Assembly (NCBI GenBank): GCA_014898415.1
Contig: RCTD01000006.1
Location: 558,001-622,000, forward strand
Direction of reading: 5' to 3'
Length of the DNA: 64,000 nucleotides
Source: Stromatinia cepivora
Lineage: Eukaryota > Ascomycota > Leotiomycetes > Helotiales > Sclerotiniaceae
The notes under the pieces were generated by a model, which saw only the letters and a program-made list of their open reading frames with translations, searched no databases and was not told where the DNA came from. Shown here piece after piece: positions 34,505 through 45,821 of the stretch (position 1 is its first letter; each line of letters begins with the position of its first letter). The translations under genes were made by a program, and so were the position numbers.

Positions 34505-35211
34505 TTTGATTATTTGAATGTTCGAAGAATTGGGATTGCTGAAGACGATTGTATATAAAGACTATATAGAGATAACTTGTCAGATTGTTGGTTCTTACAG
34601 CTCTTGACGCACAGCAAAATTGAGTTGCAAAAGCGCATTCGGGGATGGAAGATTGAGGTGAGGTAGGTGAGGTATTTATTACTTACTTACTTTACGAGTG
34701 AATGAACTTACAGAATTCCGAAGAATACGATTATAATGTAAATTGATGAAGTTTTGTGAATGAACGACGGTTATTATCCAAGAAGGAATAAAATATAATT
34801 GGAACAAAACGATAAGTTCTTTTGATTAAAGTGAAGTTGAAGGGATTTCGAAGAAGGAATGAATTGGTTGGAAGATGGGCCCTTCTTATTAGGAATAATT
34901 CTGGGGGGAGATACTCTTGGCATGGATAAAAGGTAAAAGGCGGACAGCACTATCAATTGTTTATTTTGTGATCTAACAGGGAAGTAAACAGGGGAGTAAA
35001 CAAGGGTAACGACGCTAAAATTCATTTTATTTTACGTATTTTTTATATAGTAGTAAACTCTTATCCAGCATATTTTCATACTTTTATCTTTTATTGGAAT
35101 TAAAGTTCTATTTTACATGCTTATATGAAGTGAATGAGCAAAAAACTACGGGGAATTAGTCAGGGGTTTATATTCGATTGAACCAATCATCGATTGATCT
35201 TTTCATCTTTC
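34505..35211. other. Upstream region of the GPI-protein gene
   Basis: It carries the minus-strand promoter: TATATAGT/TTTATATAC sequences at 34545-34567 on the minus strand are TATA-box candidates. No other gene supported; the minus-strand 83-codon frame at 34774 has no motif. Confidence 0.4.
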
Positions 35212-35363
35212 CTTCACTTCACTTCACTTCACTTCACTTCACTTCACTTCACTTCACTTCACTTCACTTCACTTCACTTCACTTCACTTCACTTCACTTC
35301 ACTTCACTTCACTTCACTTCACTTCACTTCACTTCACTTCACTTCACTTCACTTCACTTCACT
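35212..35363. repeat. Pentanucleotide array (CTTCA)n, about 30 copies
   Basis: 152 bp of perfect CTTCA repeats, followed by one slipped unit. The plus-strand frames reading SLHFT repeatedly are a consequence of the array, not a gene. Confidence 0.98.
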
Positions 35364-35443
35364 TTCACTTCTCCATTCATTTAATTTACCTCTCCATCCC
35401 TCCACACAATCGTAAATAGTTTCCGAGTTGCCAGACAAGATGT

Positions 35444-36380
35444 TCATGCGAAGCTATTGAAGACAGTTGATAGACAGAAAAACACCAATTGACTACGAAC
35501 CATCCAATTACTCATTTTCCAAGATATCGCATTCCTCCGCATTCCCAGAGAAATTTGTTGCAGAATACGAAGTGTAAGATCGTGGCGTTTTCCTGTCCTT
35601 TTCATCGGCACAACATTTAAATATGTAGCCCTCGTCCTTGTAACCTCTATGTAGAAAGACTTGGAGTTGTACAACCAGGGAAGGCCCTAAAGAATAATAT
35701 CCAAAAATAACGTTAAAGTATGGCAACAATAATTCGTGCGTCTTCATCTAGAACCGCCTCAATAATCAATGAGTCGCCTAGCCCAAAAAGAACCCCTATT
35801 TAATACATGGTTTGAGCGTTTCATGCGCTAATACTTGGTATTAAGGTTTGTTTCTTTTCCTCTACTCCGTAGGTCCCGATAGCTGGAGTCATAGCGGTCA
35901 GAATGGCGTGTCATAAAAGGTTTGTCGGATATGCTTCTTTTCATCGAAAGAACATTTATATCCATTTTCGAAACCACCAACGATACTCATCTAGAAATCT
36001 CTCCGCCAAGACTTTTCTTTCCCTAGGCCCATCAAACTCCGCAAAGAATGGCATCATCAAACACAGATCTTTTGAGGGGTTCTCCACGGTAGTGATACCC
36101 ACTACTGTAACATCCTCCGCACTGTGTCTTAAGATCTGCTCGCACTTTTTGACTGTCTTAGTATGCATAAATGTTTCGGAATAACAACTAGTTCTGCATC
36201 AGTGGCGAATACGGATTTCGCTGGAGCTCAAGCAATTATACCAATTCACGTGATTGGGCTTCGAAGATCATTATCCTTCCTTCATCTTGCTGTCGCCCAA
36301 AGCTATGATTCTTCATCGAATTTTCCCTTTCAAGGTATGTGGGAACAGAAAAGGGAATATTGAATAGGAAGCCTAGCTCA
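35444..36380 (-). pseudogene. Relic of an unrecognised protein gene
   Basis: On the minus strand, 36168-35956 encodes a protein-like segment: CEQILRHSAEDVTVVGI, then NPSKDLCLMMPFFAEFD and LDEYRWWFRKWI, ending at TAA. Just upstream in another frame is SVFATDAELVVIPKHL, which would run on smoothly if one base were shifted. Further down, 35747-35508 has a second protein-like frame (LQVFLHRGYKDEGYIF). Codon composition looks coding, but no continuous spliced model can be built, so I read it as a decayed gene. I do not recognise the family. An intact gene with several small exons is the alternative. Confidence 0.35.
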
Positions 36381-36967
36381 AGGTATCCGATGAGACCTTC
36401 AGTGTTATGTTTTTAGATGATATTTGACCATTCGTTCATTCTTATGAACATGCCATGAGTTAATCACTTCAAGGGATCACGAACAACACAAAGTGGTATA
36501 TGTCGGACGTTGGAGTGTCTTCTAGTGTTGTTCATTGGTATTGGTATTTCCAGCGGAATATGAGTCCTTGAACTCTACACGCGATGAACAGAATCAAGCA
36601 GACACCAAAGTCACTCGAATATACCTGCCCACCAGGCCTCAACACTTTTCCGTATCCCAATCAAAATTTGACAATCAAATAATCTCCCAGGCTTGTGTCT
36701 AATCTTTGGTGTGCAGTTTACTTCATCCATTGCGTGCATCGGTAGAAAAACAAGTTCTCAATATAACGCACGTTATGTTTGAGTTTTAGGACTCTTTAAA
36801 AGCCGACATGGTGAGAATATGGGGTATAGATAGAATTGATGCGTTGGTTCGGTAAGACGGGGTGCCGAATACTTTCGAGGTGTCTGGGGATGAGTCGAAG
36901 TATTTGATGGATACCTAGTGTTCAATCCTGGTTGAACATCCCATTTGAACCCTTTGCATCGCCAAAC

Positions 36968-37237
36968 TCAGCACATCAAATAACAGAGAACAGCCTCAAG
37001 TGATTGATCAAGTACAAAAGCATATTTGCTCCCTCCAGCCAAACAAAAGGAACACTCACTGAAGAGAATAATCATTCCTCCGCTGGTCATTTGAAAATAC
37101 AACCAACTTGGTATATTCTCAATGAAGAGCGCTTGTGCGTACTCCATCGCGTCAATCAGAGGCTCGGCATATGAATGTATCGCATATAATATATCAGTCG
37201 GTATACATAACTGGCATGCCAAATTAACCAAGAACAA
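36968..37237 (-). pseudogene. Possible exon or relic, unrecognised
   Basis: An 89-codon frame from an ATG at 37237 begins MFLVNLACQLCIPTDILYAI, then AEPLIDAMEYAQALFIENIP and MTSGGMIILFSE, ending at a good donor (GTGAGT, near 37054). It could be the first exon of the relic at 35444-36380, but the 700 bp between show no coding frame. No family recognised. Confidence 0.25.
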
Positions 37238-37627
37238 TTAAAATTCTGGTACTGAACACTGATTCAAATATTTTCTTAAAGTACTACCAGACCCCACCCA
37301 AAGTTAATGGCAGAGGGGGAAATCTTCAGTCGAAAAGTGGTGGGCATTCAAATGCGGAAGGAACTACCTACCCACCTCTTCGCTAGGTGCATAACCCCTT
37401 CCCCCATTCACCTTCATCACTTTCTTTCTTTATTTACATCCCTCAACCAAACATATCAAAACTCGTTCTACTTCTCCATCCTTGCTGTCAAAATTCTCAG
37501 TGTACAAAATTTCAACGTCGTTGTCTTTCGAGACAGACGAGAAAATAGAGGATGTTAGTGATGCCACGGTAAGTTAGTTTCCGTACCAATTTTTGATGCA
37601 CATATATCTCTTGTTACTCAATGCATT

Positions 37628-39127
37628 ATGTTCCAGGATTCAAGTATCCCCAAAGGGCTCGTGTGCCGTGAGATGGAGGAGGAAGAACTAGAGGAAGGAG
37701 AATGGACAGGAGAGCCGCAGCGCAATTCGACTTTCAAAGCATTCGCACTCACCACACTTGCAGTTCGAGATGAAACAGCTCGGCTTGCTAAAGTAGAAGT
37801 CTGGAAACAAGAGGTGGGTAGGCAAAAAGTACGCGGGCAGTTGATGGGTCGAGTGGAAGCACCGAGTAGTATACAAACTGCCCGAGTATTGGCACCTTCT
37901 GCGTCTTCAGCACGCTCCACATCTCTCGTACTTTCAGCAAGTCCGGCACTTCCAACACCTCCGGCACCTTTCGCATCCTCGGCATCTCCCGCATCTCTCG
38001 CTCCCCCGGCAGCTCCAACGTCTTCAGCGCCTCCCACAAAAGCCGAGCTAAAACGTGCCTCAAGGTGGGTACAACGTCATGCAAAGGAAGGAAAGTACAA
38101 GATGAAAAAAGCCGCAGCAAAAGCACAAAGGGAAAAGATGGAAGCAGCCTCAGCCGGGAATTCAAAGACTGGTAATCAATATTTCAAAGCTCGTGGCCAA
38201 TCACTCACATTAGCGGCACCACCTCCGCCATTGTCCCCGAGGTCAATACACAATATTCGGCAGGGATCTGTGGATTCTGATACAACTGACATGGTACCAA
38301 GAGAAAGAGAACATGTTATCGATGATGGAATGTATGGAGATACGTATGGGGATATGTATGGGGCCGTCTATTGGGACGCAAATTTGGACATATACGAGGA
38401 AAATCTTGTCTCTGGAGGTCCTTCGCGTGCAAATCGGAGAAATACAAAACGATACAAGAAAAGAAAGAAAACGAAAGCAAGAGAACTTCAAGCTTCATTG
38501 CAAGGCCATGGATTGATTCCTGTGCCTCCTTCGCAGCAGTCTATACAGGAGGGTTCTGCTCGAACTGTTTCGGATCATGATACCGCAGCTCTCAATCTCA
38601 ACCCAAGCGACAAACAACAAAATGGAAGAGGGGATGAAGAAAACGGAAAAACGGTTGGGGAAAGCTCTAGTTCTGGAACTCAGCCGCAAAATAAGCGTCA
38701 AGAACAAATCGATGCTTCACGTCAGAGAATAATGGCACTTCAAGCTTCGTTGCATGCAAAGGGGTTACTTCCCGTTTCTGCTTCTTGGCTACTTGTACAG
38801 GAGAATCTCAGTCGACCCTTATCGGATCCTCCTACTGCTGCTCTTAATCAAGACTCAGACACAAGGCAACAGGAACGAGGACAGGAAACACAGGGAAATA
38901 TGGATGAGGATAAATCTAGTCATGGAACTGGTCCGCGGAAGAAGCTTCGAGAGCAGAATACTGTTTCGCAGGATGTAATGATAACAGCCCAGCAGGCTGG
39001 GTTACAAGAGCAGGAGTTAAAACCACACGCAGCTTCCTCTACTCAACAGAAAGTACAGAATGCTTTTGCTCAAAACGTACTGGGCCTTAGTACTACCACT
39101 CTTGATACCCATTCAAACAACGAGTAG
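37628..39127 (+). CDS. Uncharacterised repeat-containing protein
   Basis: An open frame of 499 codons from an ATG; a candidate 5' intron (GTAAGT at 37569, TTCCAG ending at 37637) does not connect to any upstream frame with ATG, so I start here. Residues 1-140 are acidic and then Ala/Pro/Ser-rich. Residues 140-185 are a Lys/Arg/Ala-rich helix (RWVQRHAKEGKYKMKKAAAK). From about residue 285 an imperfect repeat of about 82 residues appears three times: LQASLQGHGLIPVPPSQQ, LQASLHAKGLLPVSASW, LQEQELKPHAASSTQQ, each with a spacer ending in SSGTQPQNK or SHGTGPRKK-type sequence. The frame ends at TAG, but the repeat goes on beyond it (see 39128-40250). No known domain; probably lineage-specific. Function unknown. 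Confidence 0.5.
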   Translation: MFQDSSIPKGLVCREMEEEELEEGEWTGEPQRNSTFKAFALTTLAVRDETARLAKVEVWKQEVGRQKVRGQLMGRVEAPSSIQTARVLAPSASSARSTSLVLSASPALPTPPAPFASSASPASLAPPAAPTSSAPPTKAELKRASRWVQRHAKEGKYKMKKAAAKAQREKMEAASAGNSKTGNQYFKARGQSLTLAAPPPPLSPRSIHNIRQGSVDSDTTDMVPREREHVIDDGMYGDTYGDMYGAVYWDANLDIYEENLVSGGPSRANRRNTKRYKKRKKTKARELQASLQGHGLIPVPPSQQSIQEGSARTVSDHDTAALNLNPSDKQQNGRGDEENGKTVGESSSSGTQPQNKRQEQIDASRQRIMALQASLHAKGLLPVSASWLLVQENLSRPLSDPPTAALNQDSDTRQQERGQETQGNMDEDKSSHGTGPRKKLREQNTVSQDVMITAQQAGLQEQELKPHAASSTQQKVQNAFAQNVLGLSTTTLDTHSNNE

Positions 39128-40250
39128 CAAATAGAAATAGAGCTGGAAATAGATGTGGAAACAAATGGAGAAACTGATGTGGGGATTCCTTGTTCTGGAG
39201 ATACCTTGCATGAAAAGCGTGTAAAACAGAGCAATGATCCACTCAAAACAATTAGGATACACCAAGCTGACATGCAAGAGAATAGGGAAAAGAAGTCAGG
39301 AAAGGCACTGCAACATAAATTGGCGGAGCGAGACAATGGGGAATTGGGTGGGAAAAGTCTTGATTCTGGAACAGGATCACAGAAAAAGCATATAAGGGAA
39401 CTCATAAGCGAGCGTAAGGAAGCATACCAGGATAGGTTTAAAAGAGAAGAAAGACAATGTAACAGCAAAGGCACAGCAAAATGCATCGGATGGCCAGGAA
39501 CAAACTGAATTGACAGCGTTCTCTTCCCAGCAGGCACAACAGGACAATTCTACAACCAATTGGAGAAGATATGGAAGCAATCATGTTCTCCCACTTGATC
39601 AGGAGAAAAACTATTACAGATGAGGAAAAACAAAGGCTGATACTATCAGTGCCGGAGGAAATTAGATTATTAATAGGGGGGGACATGGAACAAAGGCAAA
39701 GATTATCGGCATTATCAGCCCCCGAGGACATCAGTCTATCAAAGGAGAGTACTAAATCAGAAACATCTGCCAATATTAGGGATGCCATTCGAGAGAGGAT
39801 AAATAGGAAGATAGTGGTGGCAAAGCGAGCTGCATTACAAAAGCAAAGTCTACAACTACATGCAACCTCTTCTTCCCAGCAATTTGTGCAAGAGAATCTC
39901 ACTCCTTTCACTAGTAGAAGTCTTGAGGTACCACAGCTTGAGAATGGACGAGAGCTTCATAATACAGAGACTAGCAACAGAAAGTTGCTTTCAGAATAAG
40001 ATGATATTGGACACAAACCAGAGAGTCAAAGACAGAAAATCAACACTACTATTGACTCTGTAGATGAAGAGGACACTACGGGAATGTTTTCAATTCCAAA
40101 GGATATCGGATACACACAGGAGAACACAAAATAGAGGATCAAGACTAATTCAGAGAGAACAGATGATAGGGATCTTTCAGCAACAGAAGATGGTGCTCTT
40201 ATTACAAATTGGAGAATTGGGCAGTAAGCAGGTTCTGAAGAGGTATTGAG
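39128..40250 (+). pseudogene. Continuation of the repeat protein beyond a stop, frame-shifted
   Basis: Immediately after the TAG at 39125-39127 the same frame stays open to 39508 and contains KSLDSGTGSQKKHIRE, the same spacer motif as in the repeats upstream. The next frame piece (39571-39999) contains LQKQSLQLHATSSSQQFVQE, again the repeat core, one frame over, and another piece follows at 40064. So at least two more repeat units exist that the upstream protein no longer reaches. Either the gene was longer and has been cut by a nonsense mutation and indels, or the array grows by out-of-frame duplication. Confidence 0.55.
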
Positions 40251-41503
40251 GCTTTGAGGCTTTGATGAGGGATTTCGTAGTGAGTGATAGATGCGTGGAG
40301 AGAGGATGTGCAGTTTGTTTTTTTCTTTCCCGGTGGGATGTTAGGTATTCTGTTCAGATTGTCATGTTGCTAGAGTTAGGTTCTGTAGATATGTATGAGT
40401 ATGAGCTGGCTTGTTTTAATTTGGGGTGGAAAGGTTATATGGATTTATGGTATCAGATTAGATCAGATATCTATGTATATTGGGGAAATTGTTAATAAGA
40501 TATATGGATGGTTATGGCTACAATGATGTACCTATTGATATCTAGCTCCGGTTCCTTTACATCAAATACAAAGACTATATGCATAGCAATCAAATCAACT
40601 TCATACAATGCAATACAATATCATTTAATCTTTTTTTATTATATTTATCATTTAGTTTGATGCTGTAATGAATCAGACTAATTATTATAGTAACCTAAGT
40701 CATAACAGCCATCTGCCAGCAGTACTGTGTATATGTAAATCCCAATGTGGGTATCCCTATCCCTTGATATTATCCCATAATTGTATTCCATGTATCATAT
40801 CCCGGATCAAATCTCTCCTAGGATAGAAAATGGATCTTGCAGTGTGTTACCAAATCTTATATCTATCCATTCACCCATCAATTCATTCCACTATTGAATC
40901 AATCAATAGATTCCTTCCTTCCATCCTTATGTAGGAAGGAAAGAAACCCATGAAAACAGATCAAATCATATCAAATAATGCAATCTCATCAACTACTCCC
41001 GCAAATTAGAACCTAAGCCAAAGAAAACTAACTAAACCAAGGAGAAAATGGAAAGAGAACTGAAAAAAAAGAAGAAAAAAAGAAACAATGAAGAAGGAAA
41101 ACCATAGGAAAGTGGTTGATTGATTGATAGTGAACAGTTACACATCCAAAAATCTTTCTTTGGTATATCTCTTGCAAACATGTGTATGTCTAGTAGTAGT
41201 AATCGCCGTGTGCCGTTGACCGAAGACCGAATTCGCCGTTTACCGTGTGCATGTGCTATTGAAATGAAGAACATCTTTCCGTCTTCAAAAGTGACATGGG
41301 AGTGAGGAAATGCTGAGAAGAACTCAGATATTGAGAGAGGAAAAGTAGGCATAGGACCCCACTCATCCTCCTCCTCAAACTTTTTTCCACCTGATTTCTC
41401 CCCTCCACTATCATCATTACCATCACCACCGATATCAGAAGTATTCTTAGATTTGGTCCTGGGTGTAGGTGTAGATGCAGAGCCATTTCCGCTGAAATCA
41501 GAA
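40251..41503. other. Intergenic region and possible 3' end of the next minus-strand gene
   Basis: Short frames only. On the minus strand, 41500-41330 still looks coding in another frame (SNSDFSGNGSASTPTPR, SKNTSDIGGDGNDDSGG, EEEDEWGPMPTFPLSISEFF), so the gene at 41504-44747 may extend here past one more frame shift. From 40500 to 41000 I see nothing. Confidence 0.4.
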
Positions 41504-44500
41504 TTACTGGGCGTTGCCACTGGGAAGACCACTATAGCCACCAACGTCTGGGAGTACACTTCCGGTTGCGGTGTTGCTTGACCAGAAGTCGTTGCCAGTG
41601 GTGTTGGTATTGGCTCCCCATGGGTCATCTGCGTCGGTATTGGCACTAGCACCCCATGATTGACCATCATTCGTATTTATATTTGCGCCCCATGACTCCT
41701 TCCCATTGCTGTTGGTATTAGCAGCCCAAGAGTTTTCTCTAGATTGCTCAGGAGTAGCTGCAAACTGAGGGCTGTTTGCAAAAGACACTCGACGTCGAGC
41801 TGCGATACGATCAAGCATAGCGGCCTTAGAGCGAGCGGTTCGGAGAGTAAGGTCAGTAGCGTCGTCGAGGATGGTAGTATTGTCATCATCGTCTGCGACG
41901 GCTTTGAGTACGCTTATTGGCGTTAGAGCGATTTGCTTCGTTGGGAACGACTACTGCCACGCCGTATTCAACGTATGAACTATAACTTCCAAGTTGATCA
42001 TTGTACTTCTGAAAGGTTGAACCCACAGCATGACTGTTGTCCTTGGTTTGTGAATTTGTAATTTCAGCACGTCCATTACGACGACGATTTGATGTCTCAA
42101 CTGACTTTTTTGCAGTGGTTGCCTTTGGACTTGTGTGTGACAATGGTAGATTCAACTTCGTTGCCACTTTCTGTGGTTTCGTGAACTGAAACGGGGAGAG
42201 GGGCCACAGATAATGGTGTAGAATCTGAGGAATCTAGCTCATATACTGAATCTGATGGTGATGGTGTTCTAAAAGAATCTGATTGAGTGACCATCGAGCC
42301 GGAGGATTGAGAATCAGACGACCGAGAACGAACCCGTGAAGGACGATTCTGTTCTAGACGTTGGCCAAGTTGATCAATTATCGATGCGTTCATCCATGCT
42401 TGATTATTTCGAGGAGTGCTCTGGTGCTGAGGAACTTGAGGTACATTGCTCTGAGAAGTTGAGCGGCCTCTTCTTCTCGCCGATCTCTGCCCATTTCTGG
42501 GCTCCCAAACACCATTCGAAGTTGGCGGATCCGGTACTCTAGGAGGCGTGTTTAGTACCATCCATGAAGCCTCCAGAGCTTCTGAACGAGCTGCGTTGAC
42601 GGCGGCGTGGTCCTGGGTTTGGCAGATTTTGATGAGCCATTGCGTCTAGCAACAAGTTAGTCACGTCAAATAAGAATGATATGGTAAAGTTAATGGAATA
42701 CTTACAAGCTCTGTTATACTCTTCGCTAGACTCTGAGGAACGATGAACAGTTGATGGACGATGAACATCTGTTGAGGTACGACGAATACTTGGGATGAAA
42801 CCAATGGCAGAGCTTAAGCTTGAACTGGCCCTGCTTGTAGTCCATTTATATTGGGTTTCGTTACCATGTTGATCGACTTCAGTAGTGATATAGGTCTCTC
42901 GGGTTCTAACTGGTGTTCGTGCGGGGCTGCGACGTCTCTCTTGTGGTCTTCTAGGTTCATGTCTAGGCTGCTCCGTCTGGAATCTAGGATATTCGTGCTC
43001 GGTCTCAACGGCAATAAAGTCTTCATCAGAGGAGAGAGATCGAGGTGGAGGTCGAGGTCGAGGCTGGTATCTTGTCTCAGTTCGTGACCTTGGTTGCTCA
43101 TGCTCGGTTTCAACCACGATAGCATTTTCATCAGAACGACGACGAGGAACATGTTCGTATTCTTGCTCACGAGCATCATGGTCATAAGTACGCTCAGCAT
43201 AGGCGCGCTCGGAGCGTCTGCGCTGAGCATGGTCTCTCGTATGCAAGCTTGGAGGAGATTCTCTTGAAAAGCGAACGGATCTTGGCAGAGATGCGTAACT
43301 GGTAGCTGAACGAAGTGGCTCGACATATCTGTACGATTCGCGGAGATTTTGCTGAGAAGCGGCTTGCGGAGCAGTATTTGATCTCCCTGCTGGTTGATCA
43401 AAGTGGACTGACTTTTCTCGGGTCTCGTAGACGGTTGATGGTGGACTGGCCGATAACGATTGATTTGTGATATTGATTCTGACTTTTGGTTCTCTTCTAG
43501 GAGTAGGGTCATCGTCATCGAGATCTCTTTCACGAGTACGGGTGTAGCTTCTGGGTACTGATGCTCTCGAGTTGTTATCAGTTCGTCGGGCTTTGGATTT
43601 TGGTGCTGTTTCGTGTTCATGCACAGCCTCCTCCTCAACGATAATTTCATCCCGATAGTCGTTAGAACGACCATCATCTCTTGTCTCATCTTGGCTCAGA
43701 AGTTCAACTGAGTTAGGTCGAGATGTAGGTTGGCCGTCTATACTTCTTCTGGAAGGTGTTAGTGAGTGTCGATACAAAACCCCTGAGAGATAGAACTCAC
43801 CTTTGAAGCTTTCTCTCTTCCACTTCCTTTTCGTCCATTCCCATGTCTTCTTGAACCACCTTCATCACTATCATCGCTACTTGAACCGCTAGTCGAGGTA
43901 GCATTTCTTCGACACTTGCGACAAAATCCAGGAGTAGGAGTTTCACCGGCTCTGATAGGATTGTCGAGATGGTATTTAGCAGAACGATCTCTTCCACATC
44001 TAACGCATATGTGCTTGGTGATTGTAGTAGTAGTGGCTGTTTTCTTGATCTCTGTATGATCATCATTGTCTCCGTCTCTTGTTCTTGATTTTGACTTCTC
44101 TCTCTTAAGGAAATCCGACTCGACCTTTTGGAGTTCTTCGAAGTTTGGTGGCTTTGATACTTTTGGTTGAAAGGCCCATCGTGTGGGTTGCTGCGCCGGA
44201 GTCGATGCTGGTGCAGGTGCAGGCTCAGCAGGAAATCCAGGAACCGGATAGAAAGAAGGAAATCCAGAATTTGTTGGAACAAAGAAATTCAGGCTGGGAA
44301 AAGGTTGCTGAGTAATGACAGGTGCAAAAGGCATGGGTGGTTGTGGAAAGTTGGGAAACGGCTGCTGTGGAGGAGGTGCTGAAAAAGGAGCTTGTGGTTG
44401 AGGAAGATATTGCAATTGCGCTGGCTTCTTCTTCTTCCTCCTCCTTGAGGCATTGACGGAAGATTTTCTCTTGGGCTCATCAATTCCAAAAGCTTGACCT

Positions 44501-44747
44501 AGCAAACTAAAGTTCTTGTTTCCACGACTCCCAGAAATATTACGTGCCATAACCATACGACCATTGTTTTTCTTGAAGTAATAGGGGTATCCATCTCTTA
44601 TGATCTCCTCTGTACTGTCAGAACCCCCATCACTCCGAGAGCCAGCTCGAAACCTGAAATTATTGATTAGTACTGAAGATAACAAGAACAGACCTCAATT
44701 GGAATATTCAATTCAAATGAAGGAGAGAAGACTTACATAGTGAGCAT
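41504..44747 (-). CDS. Uncharacterised CxxC protein with repeated frame breaks
   Basis: On the minus strand a tiny exon (44747-44737, MLTM) joins by an 83-bp intron to 44653-43801, giving FRAGSRSDGGSDSTEE and IRDGYPYYFKKNNGRMVMAR, then a Pro/Phe/Gln-rich linker, and a cysteine region ICVRCGRDRSAKYH, then PTPGFCRKCRR (two CxxC pairs, likely a zinc site). The next coding exon, 43748-42706, is Arg/Ser/Glu-rich (SVRFSRESPPS, AIVVETEHEQP twice). Then 42645-42097, 42167-41886 and 41920-41504 carry coding-looking Ser/Gln/Asn-rich sequence, the last with WGAN-type repeats. Introns at 43749-43800 and 42646-42705 have perfect GT..CTAAC..AG signals, but neither joins the flanking frames, and three later frame changes lack introns. 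So the gene is frame-broken, mis-assembled, or decaying. Function unknown. Confidence 0.5.
44654..44736 (-). other. Intron 1 of the CxxC-protein gene (83 bp)
   Basis: GTAAGT donor, TACTAATC branch-like site, TTTCAG acceptor on the minus strand. It joins MLT-AT to G-TTT CGA in frame, giving MLTMFRAGSRS. Confidence 0.85.
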
Positions 44748-45821
44748 TTTGGCAAGATGAGGTGTTCAACAGGTGAGGGTGGTATAGGGATTGTTGTCTA
44801 TTGTTTTTCTATTCTTGTCTTGTTCCTGCATTGACACAATAGAAATCTTCAGGTAAACAAATGAAAAAACTGTGAAAACATCCAAAAGAAAAGGGAAGGA
44901 GTGAAGTAAAATGGTAGCACAATATCTTGAGTTTCTTGACCACTATAAGCAATTAATATTAAAATCTTGATATCAAGCTGAGTCTATGAAAGAACAAAAA
45001 GAGAATTTGAAATGTGATTGTGTCTTGAAAGATTAGTTGTAGAAGTGTGTAAAAAGCAATTGAAGAAATGGAAAATTGAATCTATATTATGGCTGGTTTT
45101 CAATTTGAGTTATAATTTTCCGGATTCGGTTATCATTAGCCGTGACCAACCACAGGACTCCCCGGATGTAAAATACATTAATAGAGATCGCTAAAGGTTG
45201 AATTCACTTTTATCGACCCAGAATGGAAAATATATAAAATATATGATGAGTAATGTTCATCCGGGTTTTCATCGGTTATCTTTGGGTTTCATCTTTACTA
45301 TTGAAGTTAAGATGGAGGAGCTCTCCTATCCAAAGGTTGAATAAAGTGGGGGATGGCAAAGTGAATGAGGCTGTATTAAGATGGAGGAGCTCTCCTGTCC
45401 AAAGGTTGAATAACATGGGGGATGGCAAAGTGAATGACAGCCTCGAAGCCGTATTAGAAGGACTGCATACCGGGACTACATGCCAGACCCCGATGCTGGA
45501 TAGTTTGTTCCAGCTATAATATTAAGATTAACAATGACGGTATATTATAACAAAGTGAATGTTTACTTTTGATAGACTTTTCCTATCTTGTAGGAAGGAA
45601 CTCTCATTAGATGTATAGGAAGGTTGGTTGAAGGTTGGAGTGTCTGTGGTAATATATAAAACTCATACCTAACAAATCAATGTCTGGTGGTCAATTGACC
45701 CCTAGCACAAGACCATATTTATGAGTATATTTCTTCTCTATACATAAAAATGGACTCGCTCTATTTTGCAAAGCTCCCAGCCCAAGATAAGGAAATATGA
45801 TACAAAGCAAAGTTCATCCTT
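44748..45821. other. Upstream region with a 69-bp tandem duplication
   Basis: Promoter region of the CxxC-protein gene on the minus strand and 3' flank of stt3. It contains the direct duplication at 45307-45437. No gene supported; the plus-strand frame at 45253 is created by the duplication. Confidence 0.45.
45307..45437. repeat. Direct tandem duplication, 69-bp period
   Basis: Two copies of a unit starting AAGATGGAGGAGCTCTCCT and ending GGCAAAGTGAATGA, offset by 69 bp, with only a few mismatches. The core GGAGCTCTCC is near-palindromic. Confidence 0.95.

Noticed and set aside
35178..35415. Two overlapping frames reading SLHFT repeats
   Set aside because: Produced entirely by the CTTCA microsatellite.
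42814..43689. A 291-codon minus-strand frame
   Set aside because: It overlaps the coding-looking frame of exon 43748-42706 out of phase and lacks its composition; it is a shadow.
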